DNA of 64,000 bases, from contig OX382263.1 of the NCBI GenBank assembly GCA_947507595.1, forward strand, positions 8,928,001-8,992,000, read 5' to 3'. Made by a program: the position numbers and the translations under genes. Shown here piece after piece: positions 53,381-63,785 of the stretch; the first letter of the stretch is position 1, and every line of letters begins with the position of its first letter. The DNA comes from Pyralis farinalis. Its lineage: Eukaryota; Arthropoda; Insecta; Lepidoptera; Pyralidae. The notes beneath the pieces are model-generated. The model worked only from the letters and a program-made list of their open reading frames with translations. It was not told the origin of the DNA and did not search any database.

Positions 53381-54540
53381 TTTCAAATGTACAAATCATC
53401 TCAGCATAATCTCTTCAATTGATGTAGTGATGTAGTGACAAAAATAGTGTGTAATAATAAGTAGTGACAATAAGCAGTTACTAAGCGTAACATACACTGT
53501 GTGTGGCAGAGAGAGCTATAACTTTATGCTCTCTCTGCCACACACAGCTCTTTTCAAATGTACAAATCATCTCAGCATAATCTCTTCAATTGATGTAGTG
53601 ACAAAAATAGTGTGTAATAATAAGCAGTGACAATAAGCAGTTACTAAGCGTAACATACACTGTGTGTGGCAGAGAGAGCTATACCTTTATGCTCTCTCTG
53701 CCACACCCAGCTCTTTTCAAATGTACAAATCATCTCAGCATAATCTCTTCAATTGATGTAGTGACAAAAATAGTGTGTAATAATAAGTAGTGACAATAAG
53801 CAGTTACTAAGCGTAACATACACTGTGTGTGGCAGAGAGAGCTATACCTTTATGCTCTCTCTGCCACACACAGCTCATTTCAAATGTACAAATCATCTCA
53901 GCATAATCTCTTCAATTGATGTAGTGACAAAAATAGTTTGTAATAATAAGTAGTGACAATAAGCAGTTACTAAGCGTAACATACACTGTGTGTGGCAGAG
54001 AGAGCTATACCTTTATGCTCTCTCTGCCACACCCAGCTCTTTTCAAATGTACAAATCATCTCAGCATAATCTCTTCAATTGATGTAGTGACAAAAATAGT
54101 GTGTAATAATAAGTAGTGACAATAAGCAGTTACTAAGCGTAACATACACTGTGTGTGGCAGAGAGAGCTATACCTTTATGCTCTCTCTGCCACACACAGC
54201 TCTTTTCAAATGTACAAATCATCTCAGCATAATCTCTTCAATTGATGTAGTGACAAAAATAGTTTGTAATAATAAGTAGTGACAATAAGCAGTTACTAAG
54301 CGTAACATACACTGTGTGTGGCAGAGAGAGCTATACCTTTATGCTCTCTCTGCCACACACAGCTCTTTTCAAATGTACAAATCATCTCAGCATAATCTCT
54401 TCAATTGATGTAGTGATGTAGTGACAAAAATAGTGTGTAATAATAAGTAGTGACAATAAGCAGTTACTTAGCGTTACTTAGCGCATACACTGTGTGGCAG
54501 AGAGAGCTATACCTTTATGCTCTCTCTGCCACACACAGCT
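53381..54540. repeat. Satellite array 1, 163-bp unit, 7 copies
   Basis: tttcaaatgtacaaatcatc starts at 53381, 53552, 53715, 53878, 54041, 54204 and 54367, so five intervals are exactly 163 bp. Each unit ends in an inverted repeat of about 18-bp arms (gtgtggcagagagag / ctctctctgccacac) around ctatacctttatg. Confidence 0.95.
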
Positions 54541-55207
54541 TCCTTCATCTAACCCCAAAGATTCACTTTTTGTTACTACATCATCGATAATGTAGTAACA
54601 AAAATATTAACAACAAGCGGTCAGCAAAGCATGAACGCGTTTATTCTATCTTCATGCTCTCTCTGCCATACCCAGCTTCCTTCATCTAGCCCCAAAGATT
54701 CACTTTTTGTCACTACAACATCGATAATGTAATGACAAAAATTTTAACAACAAGCGGTCAGCAAGCATTAACGCCTTTATTCTACCTTCAAGCTCTCTCT
54801 GCGACACCCAGCTTACTTCATCTAGCCCCAAAGATTCACTTTTTGTTAGTACATCATCGATAATGTAGTGACAAAAATATTAACAACAAGCGGTCAGCAA
54901 GCATGAACGCGTTTATTCTTACTTCATCCTCTTTCCATGCCACACCCAGCTTCCTTCATCTAGCCCCAAAGATTCTCTTTTTGTTACTACATCATCGATA
55001 ATATAGTGACAAAAATTTTAACAACAAGCGGTCTGCAAGCATGAACGCGTTTATTCTTACTTCATGCTCTCTCTGCCACACCCAGCTTCCTTCATCTAGC
55101 CCCAAAGATTCACTTTTTGTCACTACATCATCGATAATATAGTGACAAAAATTTTAACAACAAGCGGTCTGCAAGCATGAACGCGTTTATTCTACCATCA
55201 TCCAACT
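54541..55207. repeat. Satellite array 2, about 137-bp unit, 5 copies
   Basis: tccttcatct starts at 54541, 54678, 54814 (variant), 54952 and 55088. Each unit has a dyad (ttttgtcactacatca / tagtgacaaaa) around tcgata and shares gatgtagtgacaaaaat and ctctctctgccacac.cagct with array 1. Confidence 0.9.
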
Positions 55208-55310
55208 TCCGTCGTCTAGACCCGAAGTAAGCAAAGTTTATAATTTATAATCTTAACAACTGATAGACATACGTAAATATTATCTTTTTTTGTAAACACA
55301 TTTACATAAT
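55208..55310 (-). repeat. SINE A1 tail joined to array 2
   Basis: gtctagacccgaagtaagca, aactgatagacatacgtaaa is the A1 tail complement; the array units begin with the same catctagccccaaag. Confidence 0.75.
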
Positions 55311-55450
55311 ACATTGTTTTTGATACAGATCCGCCATCACTACATTACGTCATGAATTTAACACACACTCTCATAAATACATACACGTATAATACACATC
55401 AAACACATACTTGTACACAAGATATCTATAATATCATACTACTACTATTT

Positions 55451-55812
55451 GACGAGCTCGGTCGCTCGGCTCAGACGTGAATGACGCGACTTTGACACCA
55501 ACGCTCGTGGGTTCGATTCCCACACGAGGCAAGCATTGGTGTGCATGAACATGTCTGTTTGTCTTGGTCTAGATGTTTTAAGAGAGGTAGGGCGCATCAA
55601 AGCAGCCCGTCTGGGGAAGTACCTCCACCTCACAGAAAACCAGAGCCAAATAACAACTCCCTAGAGGGTTGTTGTGTTCCTGCGTGTGAGTGAGGACACC
55701 AGTAAGCTCCCAAGGAGTTGCTGTCCAAGCAGCAGAGGAGGTATCGCGCGAGTGATACTTAACGTCAGATGGGCCGTATGATTGTATGCCTCTCGACGTA
55801 GTATAAAAAAAA
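55451..55812 (+). repeat. SINE A2
   Basis: Head gacgagctcggtcgctcggc to tagtataaaaaaaac. Confidence 0.9.
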
Positions 55813-55899
55813 CTACATTTTCTCATTATCGATACTTTTCAAATATCCACAACGTTGTGCTCTAATGAGCTGGTGAACTGTGACCGTGAAAAAAATAAC

Positions 55900-56062
55900 C
55901 TATGGAGATATCGATAACATCAATATTATATAGTAACTCAATTCACCGCTACGGGTCGGGGGGTGAAGTAGAAACGTGAGGCTCTTATTGGATAGTTCAA
56001 AGATCAACATCGCGGCACTTGTCGGCTTATTGGTTAAAATGTTCTCCCATTGATCGGTAGGC
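55900..56062 (+). repeat. Repeat E
   Basis: Second copy of 48460-48632, more diverged. Confidence 0.55.
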
Positions 56063-56329
56063 TAGAATCGCTGAGATATTGAGGCGCTAAAAAACACCGT
56101 TTTTGTGAGTGCGGAGTACCTTCGTGTGCAGTCGGTTTACGGGTTTGTCTCTGTAATACAAGGAGTCTCCACGCTTACCTATTTCATGCACCAGGATTCT
56201 CTCCAAAATTACACATAATACTAAGTTTGAACAAAACCTTGGAGAAAGAAAAGAATCAATTTTTATAATGTATTGTATTACACTTCGTATCAATTGATAG
56301 AATATAAACAAAGACAATCTTTATGAAGA

Positions 56330-56545
56330 CTATGTACCCAACACTATAATGACTAAATTGGTCGTGTTTTATCAGAAGGTAATGTCTGGGATCCCTGGGA
56401 ATCGACGAGCGTGCATGAAAAGAGTTATGTCAAAGTGGCAAGTGAGTGATATAGAGGTGTGCAGGAATCGCGTCTTATGGTGTGTGGTTCTTTCTGCCTA
56501 CACCGCAAGGAACCTGGCGTGAAGATATACATTCATACATGTATG
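56330..56545 (+). pseudogene. LINE-R C-terminal fragment
   Basis: gactaaattggtcgtgtttt to gaagatatacattcatacat. Confidence 0.75.
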
Positions 56546-56635
56546 CATCATTATGAATTAATGTTTCAGTCATCGCCATCTATAGCATCGGTTGGTTGCC
56601 TTCGTGGTAAATAAAACAGAAAACAATTCTTATCT

Positions 56636-56800
56636 ATCTGTCTCTATAACTTCACGCCAAATCCCTTGCGGGGTAGGCAGAGAATCGAGCGCCACGTGAC
56701 TCGATCCTTCATATCTCACTCGCTTCTTTAACATTCATTGCTCTTCTCATGCACGCTCGCCGGTTTTTAGGGCTCCTCACGTCACCTTCTGATAGAACAC
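56636..56800 (-). pseudogene. LINE-R C-terminal fragment, GATA-type tail
   Basis: ctataacttcacgccaaatc to cgtcaccttctgatagaaca. Inverted relative to the fragment 90 bp away. Confidence 0.8.
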
Positions 56801-56934
56801 AATTCTTATTAATTTAAATATTCATTTCACGGTAATCACGCGTCCTCTTCGCGAATGGCGCAGTTAATTAAGATTACAGAATACCAATTGCAATCCATAA
56901 CATCGTCTGGGCGAATCCCGGTAACCAGTTTTTT

Positions 56935-57225
56935 TTTATACAACGTCGGGAGGCATACAAGCAGACGGCCCACCTGATGTAAAGCGGGTAACGTAGCCTA
57001 TTAATGCTTGTAATATATTAAGTACTAGCTGCTGCCCGCGGCTCCGCCCGCGTGGAGTCAAATAACGTAGCCTATGTGTTAATACAGGTCATAATCTATC
57101 TACGTGCCAAATTTCATTCAAATCCGTTCAGCCGTTTAAGCGTGAAAGAGAAACAAACATCCATACATACAAACTTTCGCATTTATAATATTAGTAGGAT
57201 CACTTGCGCGATGCCTCCTCTGCTG
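56935..57225 (-). repeat. SINE A2 tail, interrupted
   Basis: cgggaggcatacaagcagac to gtaatatattaagta, then tcacttgcgcgatgcctcct. Confidence 0.85.
57025..57199 (+). mobile_element. ctagctgctgcccgcg repeat inserted in SINE A2
   Basis: Starts ctagctgctgcccgcggctc, contains aatccgttcagccgtttaag and ends atttataatattagtagga. It occupies the same SINE position as 47599-47902. Confidence 0.8.
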
Positions 57226-57479
57226 AGATCGTCAACATACATATTGTACAGTACATATATGTTTATAATTTGAAATTGTTTTGTTTTTGTTACATTTACT
57301 ATATTTACTGTTATTATTTTGTATATAATATTTGCACACAGGTATGGTATATAATTGTCATTTTTTTTGGCTTAAGAACTTAATTTTGGGAAGTAAATAT
57401 TTTCATTTGATTAACTGGGCAAAATTTGCAGTGACTATTGTACTTATACAATACATTAAGAGAGAGAGAGATCTGAAAG

Positions 57480-57800
57480 GGTGTCGGTGTTAAAATAAGA
57501 CAATGCTCCATAAGTTCGGACATGTAGAAGGTATGCAGGATGAAGGAATGACGAAATAGATATACAATACGAAAGTGGAAGGATGTAGGAGCCGAGGAAG
57601 ACCATGACTAACCTACCATGACCAAATTGGTCCTGTTTTATCAGAGGGTGAAGTCAGAAGCTCTAAGAATAGGCGAGCGTGCATGAAACGAGCTATGAAT
57701 GTTAAAGAAGCGAGTGAGTTGTGTAAGGACCGCGTGTTACGGCGCTCGGTTCTCCCTGCCTACTTCGCTCCTGGGACCTGTCGTGAAGATATACATACTA
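57480..57800 (+). pseudogene. LINE-R C-terminal fragment, CATA-type tail
   Basis: atgctccataagttcggaca, gtgcatgaaacgagctatga, to gtgaagatatacatacta. Confidence 0.8.
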
Positions 57801-57897
57801 TAAATAGTGCTTGGGTGCCGTTTTACTATGTCTTTATTGTGTACAATGGTGTTTTATCAGAACCACCAGCCATATAGTCCAGCCATTTTGTCATTTT

Positions 57898-58160
57898 GTC
57901 CAGCTCTGTGGCTCAGTCGTGAATGACGCGACTTTGACACCAACGCTCGTGGGTTCGATTCCCACACAAGACAAACATTTGTGTGCATGAACATGTCTGT
58001 TTGTCTTGGTCTGGGTATTTGCTATGTATAATAAGTATGTATTTACAAAAAAAAAATGTATTCACGTATGTTTATCAGTTGTCTAGTACCCATTACACAA
58101 GCTTCGCTTACTTTGGGCTAGATGGCGCTGTGTAATTTGTTCGACAATATTTATTTATTT
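57898..58160 (+). repeat. SINE A1, full length
   Basis: ggctcagtcgtgaatgacgc, box B ggttcgattcc, A1 tail to gacaatatttatttatt. Confidence 0.9.
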
Positions 58161-58387
58161 ACCTCACCGAAAACCGCAACCAAATAACAACTCCCTAGAC
58201 CTAGAGGGTAGCTGTATTCCTGTGTGTGAGTGAGGTTACCAGTAAGCTCCTAAGAAGTTGGCGTGTTAGCAGCAGAGGAGGCATCGCGCGAGTATTGCTT
58301 AATGTATTACAAGCGTTAATAGGCTACGGTAACTGCTTTACATCAGGTGGGCCGTATGCTTGTATGCCTCCCGATGTTGTATAAAAA
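58161..58387 (+). repeat. SINE A2 tail fused behind SINE A1
   Basis: Begins at cctcaccgaaaaccgcaacc, so one head is now followed by both tails in series. Confidence 0.85.
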
Positions 58388-58496
58388 ATTGGAGATAGAA
58401 GAATTGAGCTATCAAAGGCAAAAATATTTTTGTAAATCTGATGGTTTGTTACAGACATATCCGCGTTCAAACAAACCATTCTGCTTTATGTATGTA

Positions 58497-58640
58497 TGCA
58501 TGTATATCTTCACGCCAGGTCCCTTTCGGGATAGGCAGAGAGAACCGAGCGCCATAAGACGCGGTCCTTACACACTTCACTCGCTTCTTTGACATTCATA
58601 GTTCTTTTCATGCACGCTCGCCGCTTCCTAAGGCTCCTTA
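58497..58640 (-). pseudogene. LINE-R C-terminal fragment, CATA-type tail
   Basis: gcatgtatatcttcacgcca to gctcgccgcttcctaaggct. Confidence 0.8.
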
Positions 58641-58984
58641 TATATTTATGTTCTGCTTTATATATTAATATATCTAGCTTGATCTGTCATTGTATGTATT
58701 AGAATAAATTGACTCTTATATAAACGATGTGTAGCAAAACATTGATACATAGTATAGAACATCTAATAGTAACCATAGACAAAATATTTCCACACAATGT
58801 CACATTACCGACGTTAATTATCACATCATAGACTAGCATGAATAATAAAATGATGTTTATAAACAAGTATGGAATACTTACGTCTGCGCCGCAGAAAATA
58901 CTTCTTTTCAAGGTTCCGTATCTAAAGGAAAAACGGAAGACTGTTACTCTGTTTCTTTCTAGCGTTTCCTAATCCATTAGATTA

Positions 58985-59485
58985 GACGAGCTCGGTGTCG
59001 AGTGGTTAGTAATGGTACTTTGACACCAACGCTCCTGGGTTCGATGGTGGGATGGGATGCTCGTGGGTGGGATGGGATGCTCGTGGGTGGGATGGGTTGC
59101 TCGTGGGTGGAATGGGATGCTTGTGGGTGGAATGGGATGCTCGTGGGTGGGATGGGATGCTCGTGGGTGGGATGGGATGCTCGTGGGTGGAATGGGATGC
59201 TCGTGGGTGGAATGGGATGCTCGTGGGTGGGATGGGTTGCTCGTGGGTGGAATGGGATGCTTGTGGGTGGAATGGGATGCTCGTGGGTGGGATGGGATGC
59301 TCGTGGGTGGGATGGGATGCTCGTGGGTGGAATGGGATGCTCGTGGGTGGGATGGGATGCTCGTGGATGGGCTGGGATGCTCGTGGGTGGGATGTTAAAA
59401 AAGGTGTGATTTTCCCCCTCCCGCGAGCATTGTGTTGTCAAAGTAACGTAACAGCGCGTTTCGCCACTGCACCACCGAGCTCGTC
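58985..59485. repeat. Two inverted SINE A heads around a minisatellite
   Basis: gacgagctcggtg at 58985 mirrors ccgagctcgtc ending at 59485. Both heads continue inward (gacaccaacgctc; gagcattgtgttgtcaaag) until the minisatellite starts. Confidence 0.85.
59051..59394. repeat. 20-bp minisatellite, 17 units, with 140-bp higher order
   Basis: Unit gatgggatgctcgtgggtgg with few variants. The variant order of the units from 59091 repeats from 59231, identical through 59350. Because 20 is not a multiple of 3 and the unit has no stop, long frames arise in several phases; none is a gene. Confidence 0.95.
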
Positions 59486-59866
59486 AAAACTTCACACTTC
59501 AACTTGCTGTTCCTTACAGCCACGTCGGCAGCTCTAGTACAGATGTGCTCACTTCTGAATGTATCTCGCAGAAAACTCCGTCGCGCGCTGTTACAAAACA
59601 AGCATTTGTAATTCCATTCCCGTTTTCCTGTAACCTTGCTAATGAGTGCAATGTACGCATTTTCCTTAAAGGATGTATGTGGTTACCTTCACTTGAACTT
59701 CCAAGGAAGACCGGTTACCGACATGATAATTGAAAAGTAGACATACTTAATGTTTGAGAGAGGCAGAGCGCAACCAAACCGCGCGGCTGGGGAAGTGCCT
59801 CCTTCGCGTCTCTTTCTAATTCCGCTACCTAAGCCTGATGCTTTGGCGAAGGTACTGATTTGACTT

Positions 59867-60317
59867 GACGAACTCGGTGGCGCTGCGGTTAATAACGCGA
59901 CTTTGACACCAACACTCGTGGGTTCGGTTCTCACACGGGACAAACATTTGTGTGCATTGCATGGACATGTCTGTTTGTCCAGCAACTGCCGTGCGTAACT
60001 CCCGCGATTCGGCTCATGTGTCAATGTTTGTCTTGGTCTGGATGTTTTAAGAGATGTAGGGCGCATCAAAGCAGCCCGCCTGGAGGTACTTACCTCCACC
60101 TCACAGAAAACCGCAGCCAAATAACAACTCCCTAGAGGGTCGTTATGTTCCTGGAGGAGGAGGTCACCAGTAAGCTCCCAAGGAGTTGCTGTGTAAGTAG
60201 TAGAGGAGGCATCGCGCGAGTGATACTTAATTTATCGCAAGCGTTAATAGGCTGCGGTACCCGCTTTACGTCAGGTGGGCCGTATGCTTATATACCTCCC
60301 GACGTAGTATAAAAAAA
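59867..60317 (+). repeat. SINE A2 with small insertion
   Basis: Between catgtctgtttgt and cttggtctgg lie about 50 extra bases ending with a second tgtcaatgtttgt, a likely replication-slippage insertion. Confidence 0.85.
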
Positions 60318-60349
60318 ACTATTTTTAAGATTAAGAATTTAGTGGTCAA

Positions 60350-60430
60350 TGCCCACAGCAGTATTCGAACCAGGGACCAATAAGTCATTAAAATGGTTCT
60401 TTATCCACTAGGATATGTAGACCCACTGCC
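60350..60430 (-). repeat. Repeat B head
   Basis: cagtattcgaaccagggacc is the box-B complement. Confidence 0.65.
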
Positions 60431-60669
60431 CTTTACATAGATCTTTAGTTTCGGTTAATTGTACGCGGTGTTATATAGAGTAATAAGTAACGTTCCTTCT
60501 CAGATGACTGCTTCCCAGGAAGTCCTTTGAGCGGAAATGCATGGAATATTTGTAGACAACAGGTCTTATAATCTTTATCACCAGTAATGTGATAACCATT
60601 GGCATGTTTTTTATTGTAAATGGCTGTCGTTGCAACATTCAGAATTTTATGCTATCGTTTCGCAAAATT

Positions 60670-60865
60670 GACGAGCTCGGTGGCGCAGTGGCGTGCGGGT
60701 TCCATTCCCACACAGGGCAAACATTTGTGTGCATGAACATGTCTATCTGTCTTTGTCTGGGTCTTTTTAACAAAGGTAAGGTACATCAAAGCAGCCCGTC
60801 TGGGGAAGTACCTCCGCCTCACAGTTGCTGTGTTAGCAGCAGGGCGGCATCGCGCGATTGATAGG
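60670..60865 (+). repeat. SINE A2, internally deleted
   Basis: gacgagctcggtggcgcagt, a shortened head, then the middle joined to gttgctgtgttagcagcag. Confidence 0.85.
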
Positions 60866-61034
60866 TAAAGCTACTTTTATAATATACATTTACAGTTACA
60901 ATATATATTTACAGATAATATAATTTCACTTGCAATAACTGATCGCGGTGATACCTAAGGTCGTTTAGATGAATTAGCCTACAAAGAAATAGTACCAAAA
61001 GCAATACATTAGCATATAAATGTACAAAACGGCA

Positions 61035-61130
61035 AGCGTGCTTAAAAAGGGAGCGAGCTAGGTGTGTAAGGACCGAGCTTTGTGGCGCTCGGTTTTGTCC
61101 ACCTCTGCAATGTATATAGATAGAATGATA
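61035..61130 (+). repeat. LINE-R fragment
   Basis: ggtgtgtaaggaccgagctt and tgtggcgctcggttttgtcc. Confidence 0.6.
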
Positions 61131-61294
61131 AATGTATATAAAGCATATATGTACATTATGTATATATCCATTACGATTAAACACTGTCCTTTGACTGACA
61201 ATGAAATTGTTATCAGATGTAGTTAATGAGCGATAATGAGATAGCATGAGTGTTGAAAGTCTTTGACGCTAAGGGATATACACTTTGACTATTT

Positions 61295-61346
61295 AATATA
61301 TATATATTATATAATATATATATTATATTATATATATATATAGTAT
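61295..61346. repeat. (TA)n-rich tract
   Basis: Imperfect TA/TTA run that borders a LINE-R tail. Confidence 0.9.
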
Positions 61347-61349
61347 ATC

Positions 61350-61905
61350 TTCACGCCAGATCCCTTGTGGCAGAGAGAACTGAGTGCTGTAAAACGCGGT
61401 CCTTCCATATCTTAGTAGCTTTTTTAACATAAAAGAGATATGACTTTTTATGCACGTTCGCCGATTGCTAGGGCTCCTGACATCACCTTTTGATAGAACA
61501 CGACCAATTTGGCCACGGTAGGTGAGTATTGGTCTTCTTCAAAAGTCAAAAAAAGTCAAAATCTTTTTATTCCGTAAAAATGGCTACATTTGTTTGGAAT
61601 CGTCACAATTTTTTTCCCTACCGTGCAGTTCATGACTAGGTGAGCACTGATAAAAATACTGCCAAAAAACTCAGGCATCCCTCTTTTGGTATCCAAACAA
61701 ATTTACATAATTTATTAATTACATTATAATTGGATCGACTCAATCCCAGGCATTTTTATCATTAATATTGTCAGATACTTTATAATATGCCCTGCTACAC
61801 AATTTGGCTTTAATAGTAGTTTTAAACTTGTTTATTGACAATTCTCTTATATTGCTGGGAAGTTTGTTATAGAACCGTCCTTCGGCTCCTACATAATACT
61901 TTCAC
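61350..61905 (-). pseudogene. LINE-R C-terminal fragment, split by CR1-a
   Basis: atcttcacgccagatccctt to gtattggtcttctt, then after the insertion ttcggctcctacataat. CATA/TA-type tail. Confidence 0.8.
61548..61880 (-). mobile_element. CR1-a 3' end
   Basis: Inverted match to about 15715-16052: caaaaaaagtcaaaatcttt, gcatccctcttttggtatcc, cccaggcatttttatcatt. Nearly identical to the 13-16 kb copy, so both are recent. Confidence 0.9.
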
Positions 61906-62160
61906 TGATTTTTACATGGAGGGATTGTCGTCAGACCTCCGCAACCCAGAGGGAAAACCAGATCATTCTTAGGTAAGGTCATACGTCTATCGAATATTCT
62001 TGGACGTGCTGGTTTCCTCACGATGTTTTGCTTCACCGCCGAGCTAGTGATAATTGCAAATTATAAATATGTCGAAAATACGAATTTAGTGATACATGCC
62101 ACGATTCGAACCGAGGACCTGTTAGTCACTAGACGGTTCTTTATGCACTAACCTTTCCTA
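61905..62160 (-). repeat. Repeat B
   Basis: cgtcagacctccgcaaccca, ggtttcctcacgatgttttg, box-B complement cgattcgaacc. Confidence 0.8.
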
Positions 62161-62249
62161 TTACATTATTATCAAGGGTGTAATGGCATCGTTCCTATGC
62201 TCCCCGTTAGGCAATGTAACTACAGGGGATTCGTCAAATCATCGAGGAT

Positions 62250-62770
62250 GATTAAAAGAAAGGTAGGGTCGTAAGTAACCCGATTCAAAAACACCTTCAT
62301 ATTACAGAAGATCGTAGACAGTTAATAACTCTCCAAGAGTTTAATTGGTTGTGATCAGCGTTTGGGTTGGTAGGAATACCTACGATGAGTGAGGTTATCC
62401 ATAAGCTCCAAAAGAGTTTCTGTGTTGTGACGGGGTTGGAAAGACATATGCTGTGCTAGCAGCCGGTGTGTTATAAGCAAATATCTCATTTCTGTGCTGC
62501 CAGGGTATAAACTGGATATAATTTTATGCATGCTTCCGCATTATATTTTTAAAGACATCAATTGGTGCCTCCACAAACATGCCCGATGCGCTGCAGCGTC
62601 GTGATAAATCCAACGGCGCTCTGAAAGAGTTAATATATTAAACTCTCAGGGCATTGTATGCTCGGTATGTGTAGTGCAAGCATCATATGATACGGTATTG
62701 CAAGCTATCATAAGCACTTTATATCAGAGAGGCCGTATGGTTGTATGTTTCCAGATGTTTTTTATATAAA
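62250..62770 (+). repeat. Old, strongly diverged SINE A2 relative
   Basis: gaaaggtagggtcgtaagta, gagtgaggttatccataagctc, cactttatatcagagaggcc and a terminal atataaaaat keep the A2 order at much lower identity. Confidence 0.55.
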
Positions 62771-63039
62771 AATGAGCATGTAAGATATGCCTGTAATCAC
62801 AAATCTCCATATCAACGTCGGCATCGCCTTACAACAAAAATGTTTCAGTACTGAAAGTTGATAACAGTAATTATAATCACCTATCAAGTCAGACAAGGCA
62901 ATTACGTTTAGATTATGCGTATCAAATAATACGCGATTACTGCTGGTATGTTGAAACGGTTTATAAATTGATATCAATTCTTATTATCGGAAATTAATGC
63001 ATAGATAAATGATTGAGGAAATCGTGACTATCAGCTGTG

Positions 63040-63480
63040 TTTACTGCTGGATGTAGAACAAAATACAAATCCTCATCAGACAAATCAATCATCGATGCAA
63101 CCCCATAAGACATTGACTTTACTTATGCTTCCAGAGAATAGTCATCCACATAGCAATTAATGTTGGGCATAGAACACGGCCTTGTGGTACGTCTGTATTC
63201 AGAGGTAAAACATATACGATTAATGACCATTACTAACTTTCCTTCACCTTCTGGAAATAAAGGTGGTGATCCATGTATAAAATCTCTCGTGTACCCCAAA
63301 TAAGGGAAGTTTCAAATATAATTCGTTGCAACACATACACAACCGATCAAAGGCCTTCGCTAAGTTCAATCTAACCTCTAAAGTCTCGCTCAGTGGCATT
63401 AATTGATAAATAGTCAGAATAAATCGAATACTATATACGAATTTATTCTGATAAATAACACAATTCCGTATCAACAATTT
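63040..63480 (-). pseudogene. Jockey-like LINE RT fragment
   Basis: On the minus strand VRLNLAKAFDRL, CNELYLKLPLFGVHERFYTW, a decayed V-P-Q-G-like block and then YVDDYS. These are RT blocks 3-5. The frame breaks after ISRR at 63244. It may be the same family as 8900-9240. Confidence 0.65.
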
Positions 63481-63589
63481 TCGAGTTTAGTATTGTCTGT
63501 TTTATTTATGTTAGTCTGAATCGCAATCTGTTTTTGTTAAGCAAAGATTAATACTTTAATAACTTCTGCTTCTTAGCGTTATCCCATTT

Positions 63590-63785
63590 GCGAATCTATT
63601 AGAATTGAGAGGATCCGCTACCTGAGTCTGAAGATTTTACAAAGAGCATCTGCCCTCAGATCTTACAACCCAGGGGGACAACCAGACCTAACTTAGTTTA
63701 GGTCACACGTCTTTCGAAATATAATTTCTTGGACATGCGGGTTTCGTCGTAATGTTTTCTTTCACGGCCGAGCAATAACTACAAA
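63590..63785 (-). repeat. Repeat B
   Basis: gattttac...gagcatctgccctcagatct, caacccagggggacaaccag, gggtttcgtcgtaatgtttt. Confidence 0.7.

Noticed and set aside
53381..55207. CRISPR-like regular array
   Set aside because: Whole units repeat with no unique spacers, period 137-163 bp, in an animal genome. It is satellite DNA.
58977..59537. Long overlapping reading frames (113-161 codons) on both strands coding Gly/Trp- or Pro/His-rich repeats
   Set aside because: They are produced by a stop-free 20-bp tandem unit that cycles through all frames. No independent coding evidence.
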